From UBA2386 sp046306335 (GTDB lineage Bacteria > Planctomycetota > UBA1135 > UBA2386), in assembly GCA_046306335.1 (NCBI GenBank), contig JBKDXM010000136.1:1-64000 (forward strand): a stretch of 64,000 bases of DNA, given 5' to 3'. Positions within the stretch are counted from its first letter, which is position 1, and each line of letters starts with the position of its first letter. Of the stretch, positions 50,273-61,767 are shown piece after piece. The position numbers and the translations under genes were made by a program. The notes beneath the pieces were generated by a model. The model did not search any database. It saw nothing but the letters and a program-made list of their open reading frames with translations, and was not told the DNA's origin.

Positions 50273-53044
50273 ATGCGGTCGAGGTCCGTGCTGATCGCCC
50301 TGTGCGTCACAGGGATGCTCGCATTCTGCGGGTGGCTCGTGGCCGCCGGTCTGCACGCGCCGCTGACGCCGCCGCCGTCCGCGCCCACCCGGCAGGACGT
50401 GCCGACTGCCGAGGCTGCGACTCCGGTCGCAGCGGACGCCGCCACCGCCGAACGCGTCGCGCCGCCCCGGCTCGCCGCGCCGCTCGCGCCCGCCGCCCCG
50501 CCGGCAGTGGCCGCCGACGACGATGCCGACCCCGACGCCGCCGCCGACGTCGGTCCGAAGGTCCTGGTCGTCCGCGGCACCCCGCCGACCCCCGTGCCGA
50601 ACGCCATCGTGCACTTCATCGACGCGGCAGCTGGCCGGGCACAGCAAGAACGCCACGGCCAGACGGTGCCCGAGCACGAATGGCCGGAGACGTTCGGGCT
50701 GCGGATCGAAGCCGACGAGCGCGGCATCGCCGAACTGCCGCCGGCCGAACGGCCCTACCTGTGCGCCGTGCGCAGCGGCGACGAGTTCGGCTTCGATTGG
50801 GTGCCGCCGCGCGATCACACCCGCACCATCGCGCTGGCCCGCGACGAGACCGTGACCCTCGTCGCGCGCTACGCCGGCGAGGCGCCGGCGACCGCGATCC
50901 CGCTCGCGATCGTGCAGGGCTTCGTCGGCGCCGACGAGCCGCGGGCGATCTGGCGCGGCACGACCGACCGCCGCGGGCGGGCCGTCGTGCGGCACTTCCA
51001 ATTGGTGCGCGAGAACCGCCAGGGCGAACAGCCGCCCGAACGCTTCGCCGCGACGGCCGCCGTGCCTGGCGCGGTGGCCAAGGCCTTCCCCGGACGACCT
51101 GCGGCCGATGCCGCCATCGAGCTCGACGTGCCGCCGCTCGGCGCGGTCCAACTCACGGTGGTCGACCACCGCGGCCAGCCGGTCCTGTCGCGCGCAACCG
51201 GCGGCCTCCGCGGCGTGGTGCAGCCGCAGTTCGCCGACCAGCAGGGTATCGCCCTGCCGGCGCGGCTGGTGCAGCCGACGGCGGAGAAGCCGCCGGGCTC
51301 GGCGCCGGTGGTGTTGCCCTGGCAAGGCGTCGGCGGCTCGGTGACGGCCTACGCGCGCTTCCCGCTCGACCGCCAGCCGGCCACCGCCGCCGCGGCGCCC
51401 GGACCCAAGGTCCCCAGCGCCACGGCCGAAGTCCGCGTGCCGCTGCGCCCCGACCAGCTCGTCGTGGCCGGGCACTTCGCGCTGCCCGACGGCACGCCGA
51501 TCGAACACGCCGTCGTACGCGCCGCGCTGTGGAACCACGCGAGCGAGCTGTGGACGACCAACCTCGACTCGGTGCGCGACGGCCTGTTCGACCTCGTCGC
51601 CACGCCGACCAACGACGTCGAGAGCTTCCTCGAACTGCGGCTCGACGGCAGGGAGGCGCCGCCGGCGGTGCGCAGCCTCCTGCCCGACGACGAGCCGGCG
51701 CTGCGGCTGGGCGCGCGGGTGCGGCTGCCGGCCCTGCGCGCGCGCAGCCGCATCGAACTCGGCGCCGTGACGCTCGCGCCGCTGCCTGCGTTGGTCACCG
51801 GCTACGTCGTCGACGACCTCGGGGTGCCGGTCGTCGACGCCGACGTGCACGTGCAGCAGGAAGACCCGCAGGCGCCGAAGGATCGCGACCCTTGGCGCAC
51901 GCTGTCGCTGTTCCGCACGCGCTCGGGCCCCGACGGCTCGTTCCGCGTCGACGGCTTCCAGCCGCCGGGCAAGCTGCGCGTCCGCGCCGACACCGACCTG
52001 CACTTCGCCGACTCCGTGCCGCTGCACACGCAGGGCCAGGACGTGCGCATCCGCATCGAGCGCAACGGCATCCTGCGCGGCCGCATCCTGCTGCCGGAGT
52101 GGTTGCCGGACGGCGCTGCCACGCTGACGCTGCGGCCGCTCGACGAGACCCTGCGGCAGCGCAACACGCGCAGCATCGAACTGTCGCGCCGGCGCGGCGG
52201 ACGCTTCACCGTCGAGCCCCTGCGCGTCGGCCGCTACGACGCGCTGGTGACGGTGCGCAACCTGCGCGACCCGATCGCCGTGCTGCCAGACGTCTTCGTG
52301 CAGCCGGGCGAGACCCGCGACGCCCGCGTGCAGCCGCTCGACCTGCGCGAGGCGCTGCACCGCTACCGCCTGCGCGCGGTCGACCAGGGCGGCAACCCGC
52401 TGGCGGTCGACGGACCGATCCTGGCGCGCGTCACCGCGCCGGACGGCAAGCCGGTCGACCTGACGTTCCGCTGGCAGAAGGGGCGCGCCGAGCTCGTGGT
52501 GGCGAGCCACGTCGCCAACTTCACCTTCTTCGGCCGCGGCCACCAGACCGTGCGCACGCTGCTGGCGTCCGGCGACACCGACGTGATCTTGCCGGCGACG
52601 CGGCCGGCGGTGGTCACGATCCCCGGCGTGCGCGCTCTGCTCGGCCCCTATCGCAAGGTCCGCATCTCCGCCGTGCTGATCGGCGACACCGGCCTGCCCG
52701 GCAACCTGCAGGGCACCGACCAGCGCACCGGCGAACGCTTCGCCTTCGCCCGCTGGGACCTCGGCCGCAGCAGCGGCGCATGGCTCGGAGCGGGCGACAC
52801 CGTCGAGATCCCGCTGATGCAGGACGGTCGATACGAGATCCTGCTGCGGCCGCACGCGACCGACAGCGAACAGTCGCCGCAGCGCGAGATGTCGCTCGGC
52901 CGGCACGCGCTGCGGGTCGACTCGTGGAACCCCGTGCGCGTGCCGATCGATGCGCTGGCGGTGAGCCGACTGGTGCAGCAACTCGACGCCCAGTGGCTGG
53001 CGCAGCGCCAGCAGCAGCAAGCCGGCGCCGGCCGCGGGCGCTAG
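50273..53044 (+). CDS. Membrane-anchored carboxypeptidase-regulatory-like protein
   Basis: A 923-residue protein with an N-terminal membrane anchor (VLIALCVTGMLAFCGWLVAAGL, residues 6-27), a Pro/Ala-rich spacer and a chain of beta-sandwich repeats of the carboxypeptidase-regulatory-like kind: LTVVDHRGQPVL, GYVVDDLGVPVVDADVHV then GPDGSFRVDGFQPPGKLRV, RYRLRAVDQGGNPLAVDG. These are probably surface or periplasmic domains binding sugar or protein. No peptidase or other catalytic residues are visible. The ATG at 50273 directly precedes the anchor; the open frame upstream is not protein-like. It diverges from the exopolysaccharide operon, so it may be related to the envelope, but that is a guess. 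Confidence 0.8.
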   Translation: MRSRSVLIALCVTGMLAFCGWLVAAGLHAPLTPPPSAPTRQDVPTAEAATPVAADAATAERVAPPRLAAPLAPAAPPAVAADDDADPDAAADVGPKVLVVRGTPPTPVPNAIVHFIDAAAGRAQQERHGQTVPEHEWPETFGLRIEADERGIAELPPAERPYLCAVRSGDEFGFDWVPPRDHTRTIALARDETVTLVARYAGEAPATAIPLAIVQGFVGADEPRAIWRGTTDRRGRAVVRHFQLVRENRQGEQPPERFAATAAVPGAVAKAFPGRPAADAAIELDVPPLGAVQLTVVDHRGQPVLSRATGGLRGVVQPQFADQQGIALPARLVQPTAEKPPGSAPVVLPWQGVGGSVTAYARFPLDRQPATAAAAPGPKVPSATAEVRVPLRPDQLVVAGHFALPDGTPIEHAVVRAALWNHASELWTTNLDSVRDGLFDLVATPTNDVESFLELRLDGREAPPAVRSLLPDDEPALRLGARVRLPALRARSRIELGAVTLAPLPALVTGYVVDDLGVPVVDADVHVQQEDPQAPKDRDPWRTLSLFRTRSGPDGSFRVDGFQPPGKLRVRADTDLHFADSVPLHTQGQDVRIRIERNGILRGRILLPEWLPDGAATLTLRPLDETLRQRNTRSIELSRRRGGRFTVEPLRVGRYDALVTVRNLRDPIAVLPDVFVQPGETRDARVQPLDLREALHRYRLRAVDQGGNPLAVDGPILARVTAPDGKPVDLTFRWQKGRAELVVASHVANFTFFGRGHQTVRTLLASGDTDVILPATRPAVVTIPGVRALLGPYRKVRISAVLIGDTGLPGNLQGTDQRTGERFAFARWDLGRSSGAWLGAGDTVEIPLMQDGRYEILLRPHATDSEQSPQREMSLGRHALRVDSWNPVRVPIDALAVSRLVQQLDAQWLAQRQQQQAGAGRGR

Positions 53045-53083
53045 GAGTCTGCGTCACGAAAGGCCGCGCCGCCCGGAGCGCCG

Positions 53084-55738
<2,655 letters not shown>

Positions 55739-55815
55739 CGCCGTTGGTGTACCCGCGGACGGGCCGGCGCGCACCAGCCGGCGCGGCACGGCGGCGCGCC
55801 GCCGCGCCCGACCCG

Positions 55816-56766
55816 TCAATCGCGGCGGTCGCCGGCGCGGCGGTCGTCGGCGAGGCGGAAGGTGGCGGGCAACGGCGCGCGGAAGGTGACCAGCGCGCCG
55901 GTCGCCGGATGCGACAGGGTCAACTCCGTGCAGTGCAGCAGGAACCACCCGCCGGGCAAGGCGGGCCCGCCGTAGCGCCGGTCGCCGACGATCGGACAGC
56001 CGAGGTGCGCGAGGTGCGCGCGCAGCTGGTGCTGGCGGCCCTGCCGCGGCCGCAACCGCAGCAGCGTCCGTCCGCCGCGCTCGGCAACGACCTCGTACTC
56101 CGTGCGCGCGGCGTCGCCGGCGGCGTCGACCACCACCTTCGGCCCACCGGCCGGCGCGTCGACGCGCGCCAGCAGCGGCGCATCGACGCTGCCGCGCGCG
56201 CGCGGCGGCCGGCCGGCGACGACGGCGTGATAGGTCTTGGCGACGCGGCCGTCGCGGAAGGCCGCGGTCAGTTGCCGCTGCGCCGCCGGGGTCAGCCCGA
56301 CCAGCAGCAGCCCTGCCGTGCCGCGGTCGAGTCGGTGCGCCGGCGCCGGCCGCCACGTCGCCGTGCGGACGCCGTGGCCGGCGCGAGCGAGCCAGTCGAC
56401 GACGCTCGCAGTCACGCCGCTGCCGGCGTGCACCGCGAGACCCGCGGGCTTGTCGAGCACCAGCAGGTCGTCGTCGGCGTGAACGACGGCCGGCGCCGGC
56501 CCGGCGTCGTCGCCGCCCGCGCGCCGCCCGGCCGGCCGCGAGCCGGCGTCCGGTGTCGCGTCGGTCGCGACGTCGGCGACGCGCAGTTGCAGGCGCATGC
56601 CGACGACCAGGCGCAGGTCGCCCGTGGCCTTGCGGCCGTCGACCCGCACGCCGCCGCTGCGCAACAGCCGGTAGATCGCGCCGAGCGGCGTGCGGCGCAG
56701 CAGCTTGCGCAGCAGCCGGTCGAGGCGCTGGCCGGCCTCGTGTTCGGTGACGACGACTTCGCGCAT
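55816..56766 (-). CDS. RluA-family pseudouridine synthase
   Basis: A 316-residue enzyme with an S4 RNA-binding domain (EHEAGQRLDRLLRKLL, YRLLRSGGVRVDGRKA) and a pseudouridine synthase domain. The catalytic Asp147 is in HRLDRGTAGLLLVG, and RQGRQHQLRAHLAHLG and VGDRRYGG are conserved. Overall it is RluC/RluD-like, acting on 23S rRNA uridines. It lies 46 nt downstream of rpoD on the same strand. Confidence 0.93.
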   Translation of the reverse strand: MREVVVTEHEAGQRLDRLLRKLLRRTPLGAIYRLLRSGGVRVDGRKATGDLRLVVGMRLQLRVADVATDATPDAGSRPAGRRAGGDDAGPAPAVVHADDDLLVLDKPAGLAVHAGSGVTASVVDWLARAGHGVRTATWRPAPAHRLDRGTAGLLLVGLTPAAQRQLTAAFRDGRVAKTYHAVVAGRPPRARGSVDAPLLARVDAPAGGPKVVVDAAGDAARTEYEVVAERGGRTLLRLRPRQGRQHQLRAHLAHLGCPIVGDRRYGGPALPGGWFLLHCTELTLSHPATGALVTFRAPLPATFRLADDRRAGDRRD

Positions 56767-56812
56767 GGCAGGGCGGCGGCACGGTACGCGGCGCGGTGCC
56801 GCGTCGCCGGGG

Positions 56813-58537
56813 TCAGCCGCCTTCGCCCGCGGCGCTGTCGAAGAAGCCGCCGAGCCGGCGCGCGCGCACCGGGTGCTGCAGCTTGCGCACGGCCTTGGCC
56901 TCGATCTGGCGCACGCGCTCGCGCGTGACGCGGAAGATGCGGCCGACCTCCTCCAGCGTGTAGGTGTAGCCGTCGCCGATGCCGTAGCGGAGCTTGATGA
57001 TCTCGCGCTCGCGGAAGGTCAGCGTGCTGAGCACGCTCTCGATGCGCTCCTTGAGCATCTCGCGGCTCGCCGACTGCACCGGGCTCTCGACCGACTCGTC
57101 CTCGATGAAGTCGCCGAAGTAGCTGTCCTCCGAGTCGCCGATCGGTCGGTCGAGCGAGATCGGATGCTTGCTGATCTTCATCACGCGCTTGGCCTCGTCC
57201 ACCGAGACCTGCGCCGCTTCCGCCACCTCCTCGATCGACGGCTCGCGGCCCTTGAGCTGCGTCAGCTTCTTGCTGACGTTGCGCAGCTTGCTCATCGTCT
57301 CGATCATGTGGACCGGGATGCGGATCGTGCGCGCCTGGTCCGCGATCGAGCGCGTGATCGCCTGGCGGATCCACCACGTCGCGTACGTCGAGAACTTGTA
57401 GCCGCGGCGGTACTCGTACTTCTCGACCGCCTTCATCAGGCCGGTGTTGCCCTCCTGGATCAGGTCGAGGAACGACAGGCCGCGATTGCGGTACTTCTTG
57501 GCGATCGAGACGACGAGGCGCAGGTTGCCCGACGACAGCTTGCGCTTGGCGTCCTCGTAGTTCGCGTACGCCGTGCGCAGGAACTCCAGGCGCTTCTGCA
57601 GCCGGTCGGCCGACTCCAGGCCGTCGATCTGCATCTCGGAAAGGCGCCGCCGCGTCTCGGCGGCGTCGGGATTCTGGATCTGCGCGCCGCGGTAGCGCTG
57701 CAGCCGCGCCTGCAGTCGGGTCATCTCGGCGATGCGGCTCTCGACGAGGTCGATCATCGGCCGCACCTTCTTGCCCTGCAGGTTGAGCTCCTCGATCAGG
57801 GCGACCGCCTTGCGGCGACGCAGGAAGATGCGCTTCTTGAGCGCCTGGGCCTCGTCGTCCGGGACGCCGTCCTCGCACAACCGGATGAAGTCCTTGCGGG
57901 CGGCCTCGTAGATCAGGCGCAGCGTCGCGATGTTGCCCGGCAGGCGGTCCGACAGGTCGGCCTTGCCGACCTCGGGATCCTGCTGGTTGACCTTCAGCGT
58001 GCGGTCGAAGGCCAGTTCGCCCTTGAGCACGTCCTCGAGGATCTCGATCGCGTTCTTCATGCCGTAGCCGCACGACAGCACTTCCTTGCGGAACTGCTTG
58101 CGCGTCAGCTCGATCTTGCGCGCGAGCGAGATCTCCTCCTCGCGCGTCAGCAGCGGGATCTCGCCCATCTGCGTCAGGTACATGCGCACCGGGTCGTCGA
58201 TCTTCTCGGTGATGTCGACCATCGGCGCCGCGAGTTCGGCCTCGGTCGGCTCGGCGATGTCGAGGTCCGGCGCGAGGTCGACCTCGTCGCCGCCCTCGTC
58301 GCCGCCGCCCTCCTCGTCCTTGCGGCCCGCGCCCTTCTTGTTCTTCTGCTTCTCGTCCTCGACGACGTCGAGGCCGGCCTCTTCGATCATGGTGATCGCG
58401 GCCTCCATCTTCTCGGGCGACGACATGTCGTCGGGCAGCGCCTGATTGAGCTGCGCCAGGGTGATGGCGCCGGCCTTGCGATGGGCCTTGATCAGCGCCT
58501 TGATCTTCTTGTCCAGTTCGTTCGACGGTGCAGACAT
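56813..58537 (-). CDS. rpoD: Primary RNA polymerase sigma factor
   Basis: A 574-residue sigma-70 of group 1. Region 1.1 is in the first 75 residues (IKALIKAHRKAGAITLAQLN, LPDDMSSPEKMEAAI). Region 1.2 includes DDPVRMYLTQMGEIPLLTREEE; region 2 includes LSFLDLIQEGNTGLMKAVEK, FSTYATWWIRQAITRSIADQ and the -10-binding helix. Region 3 and region 4 include LTFREREIIKLRYGIGDG and TLEEVGRIFRVTRERVRQIE. It directs housekeeping transcription. It starts 90 nt after the dnaG stop, the usual dnaG-rpoD order of the macromolecular synthesis operon, but without rpsU. Confidence 0.97.
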   Translation of the reverse strand: MSAPSNELDKKIKALIKAHRKAGAITLAQLNQALPDDMSSPEKMEAAITMIEEAGLDVVEDEKQKNKKGAGRKDEEGGGDEGGDEVDLAPDLDIAEPTEAELAAPMVDITEKIDDPVRMYLTQMGEIPLLTREEEISLARKIELTRKQFRKEVLSCGYGMKNAIEILEDVLKGELAFDRTLKVNQQDPEVGKADLSDRLPGNIATLRLIYEAARKDFIRLCEDGVPDDEAQALKKRIFLRRRKAVALIEELNLQGKKVRPMIDLVESRIAEMTRLQARLQRYRGAQIQNPDAAETRRRLSEMQIDGLESADRLQKRLEFLRTAYANYEDAKRKLSSGNLRLVVSIAKKYRNRGLSFLDLIQEGNTGLMKAVEKYEYRRGYKFSTYATWWIRQAITRSIADQARTIRIPVHMIETMSKLRNVSKKLTQLKGREPSIEEVAEAAQVSVDEAKRVMKISKHPISLDRPIGDSEDSYFGDFIEDESVESPVQSASREMLKERIESVLSTLTFREREIIKLRYGIGDGYTYTLEEVGRIFRVTRERVRQIEAKAVRKLQHPVRARRLGGFFDSAAGEGG

Positions 58538-58627
58538 TGGATGATTCGCTCGCGATCGGAGCCCGCGGCGGGCGCGGGCGTCGTCAGGGAGTGGCGGGAA
58601 GAAGTGGTCGGGGAGTTCGGGAAGGCG

Positions 58628-60472
58628 TCAGGTCGCGGGCCGCCGCGGGAGCACGTCCCGCAGGCCGTTGAGGAGTTCGTTCTGCAGTTCGGCCGCGCGC
58701 GCGGCGTCGCCGACGGCGAGCGCCTGCTGCATCTGCTGGCGCACGGCGCGGCGGCGCGATTCGCTGGCGCGGCGGCGGCGGCCGGCGACGAGGCCGGCGA
58801 GCACGGCGCCGGGATCGGCGGTCTTGGCGCCGCGCTGGTGCGCGTCGCTGAGCAGGGTGCGGAGGCCGGCCCGCTCCTCGGCGCGCGCCATCAGGTAGCG
58901 CATCAGTTCGGGAGCAGCGGCGCGGCCGAGCGCGACGCCTTCGGCGGCCCACGTGAGCACTTCGACGACCTCGGGCGCGACATCGCCGATGGCCGCCGGG
59001 TCGAGGCCGTCGGCCAGCTTGGGCGAAGCCAGCACGCACGCCAGCAGCTCGAGGTCGCCCGGCTGCAGCGCGGGCGGCCGCGCGGCCGCATCCGGCGCCG
59101 GAACGGACTCGCCGCCCGCCGGCGCGGCCGGGCGCCGGCGCTGCTGCTTCTGCATCAGGCGGTCGAGCGTGGTGGCGGGCACGGCGAGATGGCGCGCCAT
59201 CTGCTCCAGCAGGGCAGCCTGCCGCACCGGCGACTCGACCAGTGCCAGCACCGCGGCGCACTCGTGCGCCGCGGCGTCGACGCCGGTCGCCTGCGTCAGG
59301 TCGAGGCGACGGCGCAGCAGGCGGAACCACACCGCGATGTGGTCCTCGGCGGCGTCGAGCACGTCGGCGAAGCGGGCACGCCGCTCGACCACGGCCTCCA
59401 GGTCTTCGCCGGGTCGCTGCACGACCACGTCCGCAGGATCCTTGGCGCCACCGTCGGCGTCGCCCATCAGCGCGATGCGCACCGACAACTTGCTGTTGGC
59501 GAGTTCGCGCACGGCGCGCTCCGCCGCCTGCACGCCGGCGCGGTCGCCGTCGAACATCAGCACCAGCCCGTCCGTGGCGTAGCGCTCGACGGTCTTGGCA
59601 TGGTCGGCGGTGAAGGCCGTGCCGAGCGTCGCCACCGCGCCCTGGAAGCCGGCGAGATGGCAGGCGATGACGTCGGTGTAGCCCTCCATCACCACGATGC
59701 GGCGCTGGCCGGCCTGCTTGGCCCGATGCAGCCCGAACAGCACGCGCCGCTTGTTGAAGAACGGCGACTCGGGCGAGTTGTAGTACTTCGGCGGCTTGAA
59801 CTCGCCGTTGCCGTCGCTGCCGGGTGCGCCGGGCACGATGCGCCCGCCGAAGCCGACGGTGCGGCCGCGCTCGTCCTCGATCGGGAACATCAGGCGATGC
59901 GCGAACAGCTCGCGGCCATTGCGCAGCAGGCCGGCGGCTTCGAGCACGTCCTTCGGCAGCTTCTTCTGCTGCGCGAACTGCAGCAGCGCCCCGGGCGCGG
60001 GATGGACGCCGAGTCGCCAAGGCACGATCGCAGGCGACAGGCCGCGGCCGTCGAGGTAGTCGCGCGCGAGCCGCCCGGTGTCGGGCGCCAGCAGTTCGCG
60101 CTGGAAGAAGCCGGCGACCTCGGCGAGCACGCCGAACGGATCCGGCCCCTTGTTGGCCTCGCGCTGGCCGCCCTTGAACACGCCCTCCAGCGACACGCCG
60201 GCGCGGTCGGCGAGCTGCTCCATCGCCTCGCGGAACGTCAGGCCGTCGCGCTCCATCAGCCACGTGAACACGTCGCCGGTCTTGCCGCAGCCGTAGCAGC
60301 GGAAGAACTGCTCCTCGCGATAGACCGTGAACGACGGCGAGTTCTCGGCGTGGAACGGACACAGCGCGACGAGCAGCCGGCCGCGCGAGCGCAGCGGCAA
60401 GTAGCCCTCGATCAAGGCGACCAGGTCGGTCGCTTCCTTGATGCGCAGCTTGGCGTCCTCGAATCGATCCAT
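58628..60472 (-). CDS. dnaG: DNA primase
   Basis: A 614-residue DnaG, the primase that makes RNA primers at the replication fork. The zinc ribbon has Cys38, His41, Cys59 and Cys62 (CPFHAENSPSF, FFRCYGCGKTGD). The catalytic TOPRIM domain has VVMEGYTDVIACH near 264 and LMFDGDRAG. The C-terminal third, which binds DnaB, is less conserved. The ATG at 60472 is followed by the DnaG N-terminus (DRFEDAKLRIKEATDLVALI). A good promoter lies about 370 nt upstream, giving a long untranslated leader. Confidence 0.96.
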   Translation of the reverse strand: MDRFEDAKLRIKEATDLVALIEGYLPLRSRGRLLVALCPFHAENSPSFTVYREEQFFRCYGCGKTGDVFTWLMERDGLTFREAMEQLADRAGVSLEGVFKGGQREANKGPDPFGVLAEVAGFFQRELLAPDTGRLARDYLDGRGLSPAIVPWRLGVHPAPGALLQFAQQKKLPKDVLEAAGLLRNGRELFAHRLMFPIEDERGRTVGFGGRIVPGAPGSDGNGEFKPPKYYNSPESPFFNKRRVLFGLHRAKQAGQRRIVVMEGYTDVIACHLAGFQGAVATLGTAFTADHAKTVERYATDGLVLMFDGDRAGVQAAERAVRELANSKLSVRIALMGDADGGAKDPADVVVQRPGEDLEAVVERRARFADVLDAAEDHIAVWFRLLRRRLDLTQATGVDAAAHECAAVLALVESPVRQAALLEQMARHLAVPATTLDRLMQKQQRRRPAAPAGGESVPAPDAAARPPALQPGDLELLACVLASPKLADGLDPAAIGDVAPEVVEVLTWAAEGVALGRAAAPELMRYLMARAEERAGLRTLLSDAHQRGAKTADPGAVLAGLVAGRRRRASESRRRAVRQQMQQALAVGDAARAAELQNELLNGLRDVLPRRPAT

Positions 60473-60870
60473 CGCGGGGGGCACGAACAGGGGGAGGGGA
60501 ACGGAGCCGCTCGGCCGTCCTGCTGCACGGCGCCAGCGCCGCGCAACCACCTCACCCCGCGGCAGAACCGCGAGATCAGGCGTCGAAGGGTAGCTCGCGG
60601 CGAGCCGGGAGGCGGCGCGGCGCGGGCAGTCTTCGGGACCGGGATCGCACGTGGCGATCGTTCGAAGGGCCGGTGGAAACGCCGTCCGGAGCGGCACCGG
60701 TGGTGCGCTGGCGAACGACGGGTCCGACGACCCGGGCAGAGCATGCTCCACGCTCCGCATGCCCCTGTTTGGCGCGGCGCCGTATTGGCCCGGCCGTGTC
60801 CGGACGCATGTCATGGTCCGGGGACGCTGCGAATGTGGAACCCCGGAATGTAGCACGCCGTGGCTGCGCG
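60473..60870. other. 398-nt intergenic region: long dnaG leader, no gene seen
   Basis: No open frame here has protein-like codon use on either strand. It contains a promoter at its upstream edge (60847-60874, minus) and then about 365 nt of leader to dnaG. I see no known riboswitch, ribosomal-protein leader or Rho-independent terminator with a T tract. Confidence 0.6.
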
Positions 60871-60874
60871 TCAA
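60847..60874 (-). promoter_or_regulatory. dnaG-rpoD promoter
   Basis: TTGACG (60874-60869) and TACATT (60852-60847) are 16 nt apart. This is the best sigma-70 match in the window; its -35 box overlaps the rsmA stop codon. Confidence 0.65.
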
Positions 60875-61767
60875 GCCCTGCCGTCGCCAGCGGCGCCGGC
60901 GAGCGCCATCGCCCACCACGACGCGATGTGATCCGGCGCCGCGGCCTCGGCCCGTCCGGCCAACAGCGCTTCGGCCCACGCCACCGGCCGGTGGCCCGCG
61001 GCCGCCACGGCCGCGGGCAACGTCGTGCGCAGCGCCTTGCGCCGCTGCTGGAACAGTTGCCGCACGAAGACGCCGAAGTTGCGCCGCTCGGCGCCGCTGC
61101 GACCGGCGAGCGGGCTGTCGGTGCGCCGTTCGAGTTCGAGCACGGCCGAGACGACCTTGGGCCGCGGCCGGAAGACCTGGGGCCCGACGTCGCGCACGAG
61201 GCGCGCCCGGTAGAGCGCCTGCACCTGCACGGCGAGGCCGCCGTACTCGGCGTCGCCGGACGGCGCGGCGATGCGCTGCGCCAGTTCCTTCTGCACCAGC
61301 AGCACGCAGCGCGCCGGCAGCTGCGGCAGCGCGCACAGCTCGGCGAGCAGCGGACCGGAGACCGAGTACGGCAGGTTGGCGACGACCAGCACGCGACCGT
61401 CGGCTGCCGCCGGAACGGCCGCCGCGATCGCCGGATGCAGCGATCGCTCGGGCCCGGACAGGGCGTCGCCGTGGACCCAAGTGACGTTCGCGGCGGCGGC
61501 GAGGTCCTCGCGGGCGAGCTGCAGGAGCCGGCCGTCGATCTCGACGGCGAGCACCGCGCCGGCGCGGGCCGCCAACTCACGCGTCAGGAAGCCAAGGCCG
61601 ACGCCGATCTCCACCACCGTGTCGCCCGGCGTGGGGCCGGCGCGATCGGCGAGGAACCGGTGCAGCGACGGATCGAGCAGGAAGTTCTGGCCCAGCACGC
61701 TGCTCGGCCGGAAGCCGAGCGCATCCATGCGGGCGCGGAACGAGGCGAACGGATCGCGCTCGCTCAT
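60871..61767 (-). CDS. rsmA: 16S rRNA dimethyladenosine transferase
   Basis: A 298-residue KsgA/RsmA. It dimethylates two adjacent adenosines near the 3' end of 16S rRNA during 30S assembly. The SAM motif is TVVEIGVGLGFLTREL, the acidic loop VLAVEIDGRL follows, and the catalytic NLPYSVSGPLL is at 132-142. LGQNFLLDPSLHRF is conserved at the N-terminus. The ATG at 61767 overlaps the FGE-fold gene stop (ATGA). Confidence 0.96.
   Translation of the reverse strand: MSERDPFASFRARMDALGFRPSSVLGQNFLLDPSLHRFLADRAGPTPGDTVVEIGVGLGFLTRELAARAGAVLAVEIDGRLLQLAREDLAAAANVTWVHGDALSGPERSLHPAIAAAVPAAADGRVLVVANLPYSVSGPLLAELCALPQLPARCVLLVQKELAQRIAAPSGDAEYGGLAVQVQALYRARLVRDVGPQVFRPRPKVVSAVLELERRTDSPLAGRSGAERRNFGVFVRQLFQQRRKALRTTLPAAVAAAGHRPVAWAEALLAGRAEAAAPDHIASWWAMALAGAAGDGRA

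Noticed and set aside
58561..58579. GC-rich hairpin between dnaG and rpoD as a terminator
   Set aside because: A 6-bp stem in very GC-rich DNA is expected by chance, with no T tract.
56690..60853. Long plus-strand frame opposite rpoD-dnaG
   Set aside because: No motifs, with composition typical of antisense reading; rpoD and dnaG are certain.
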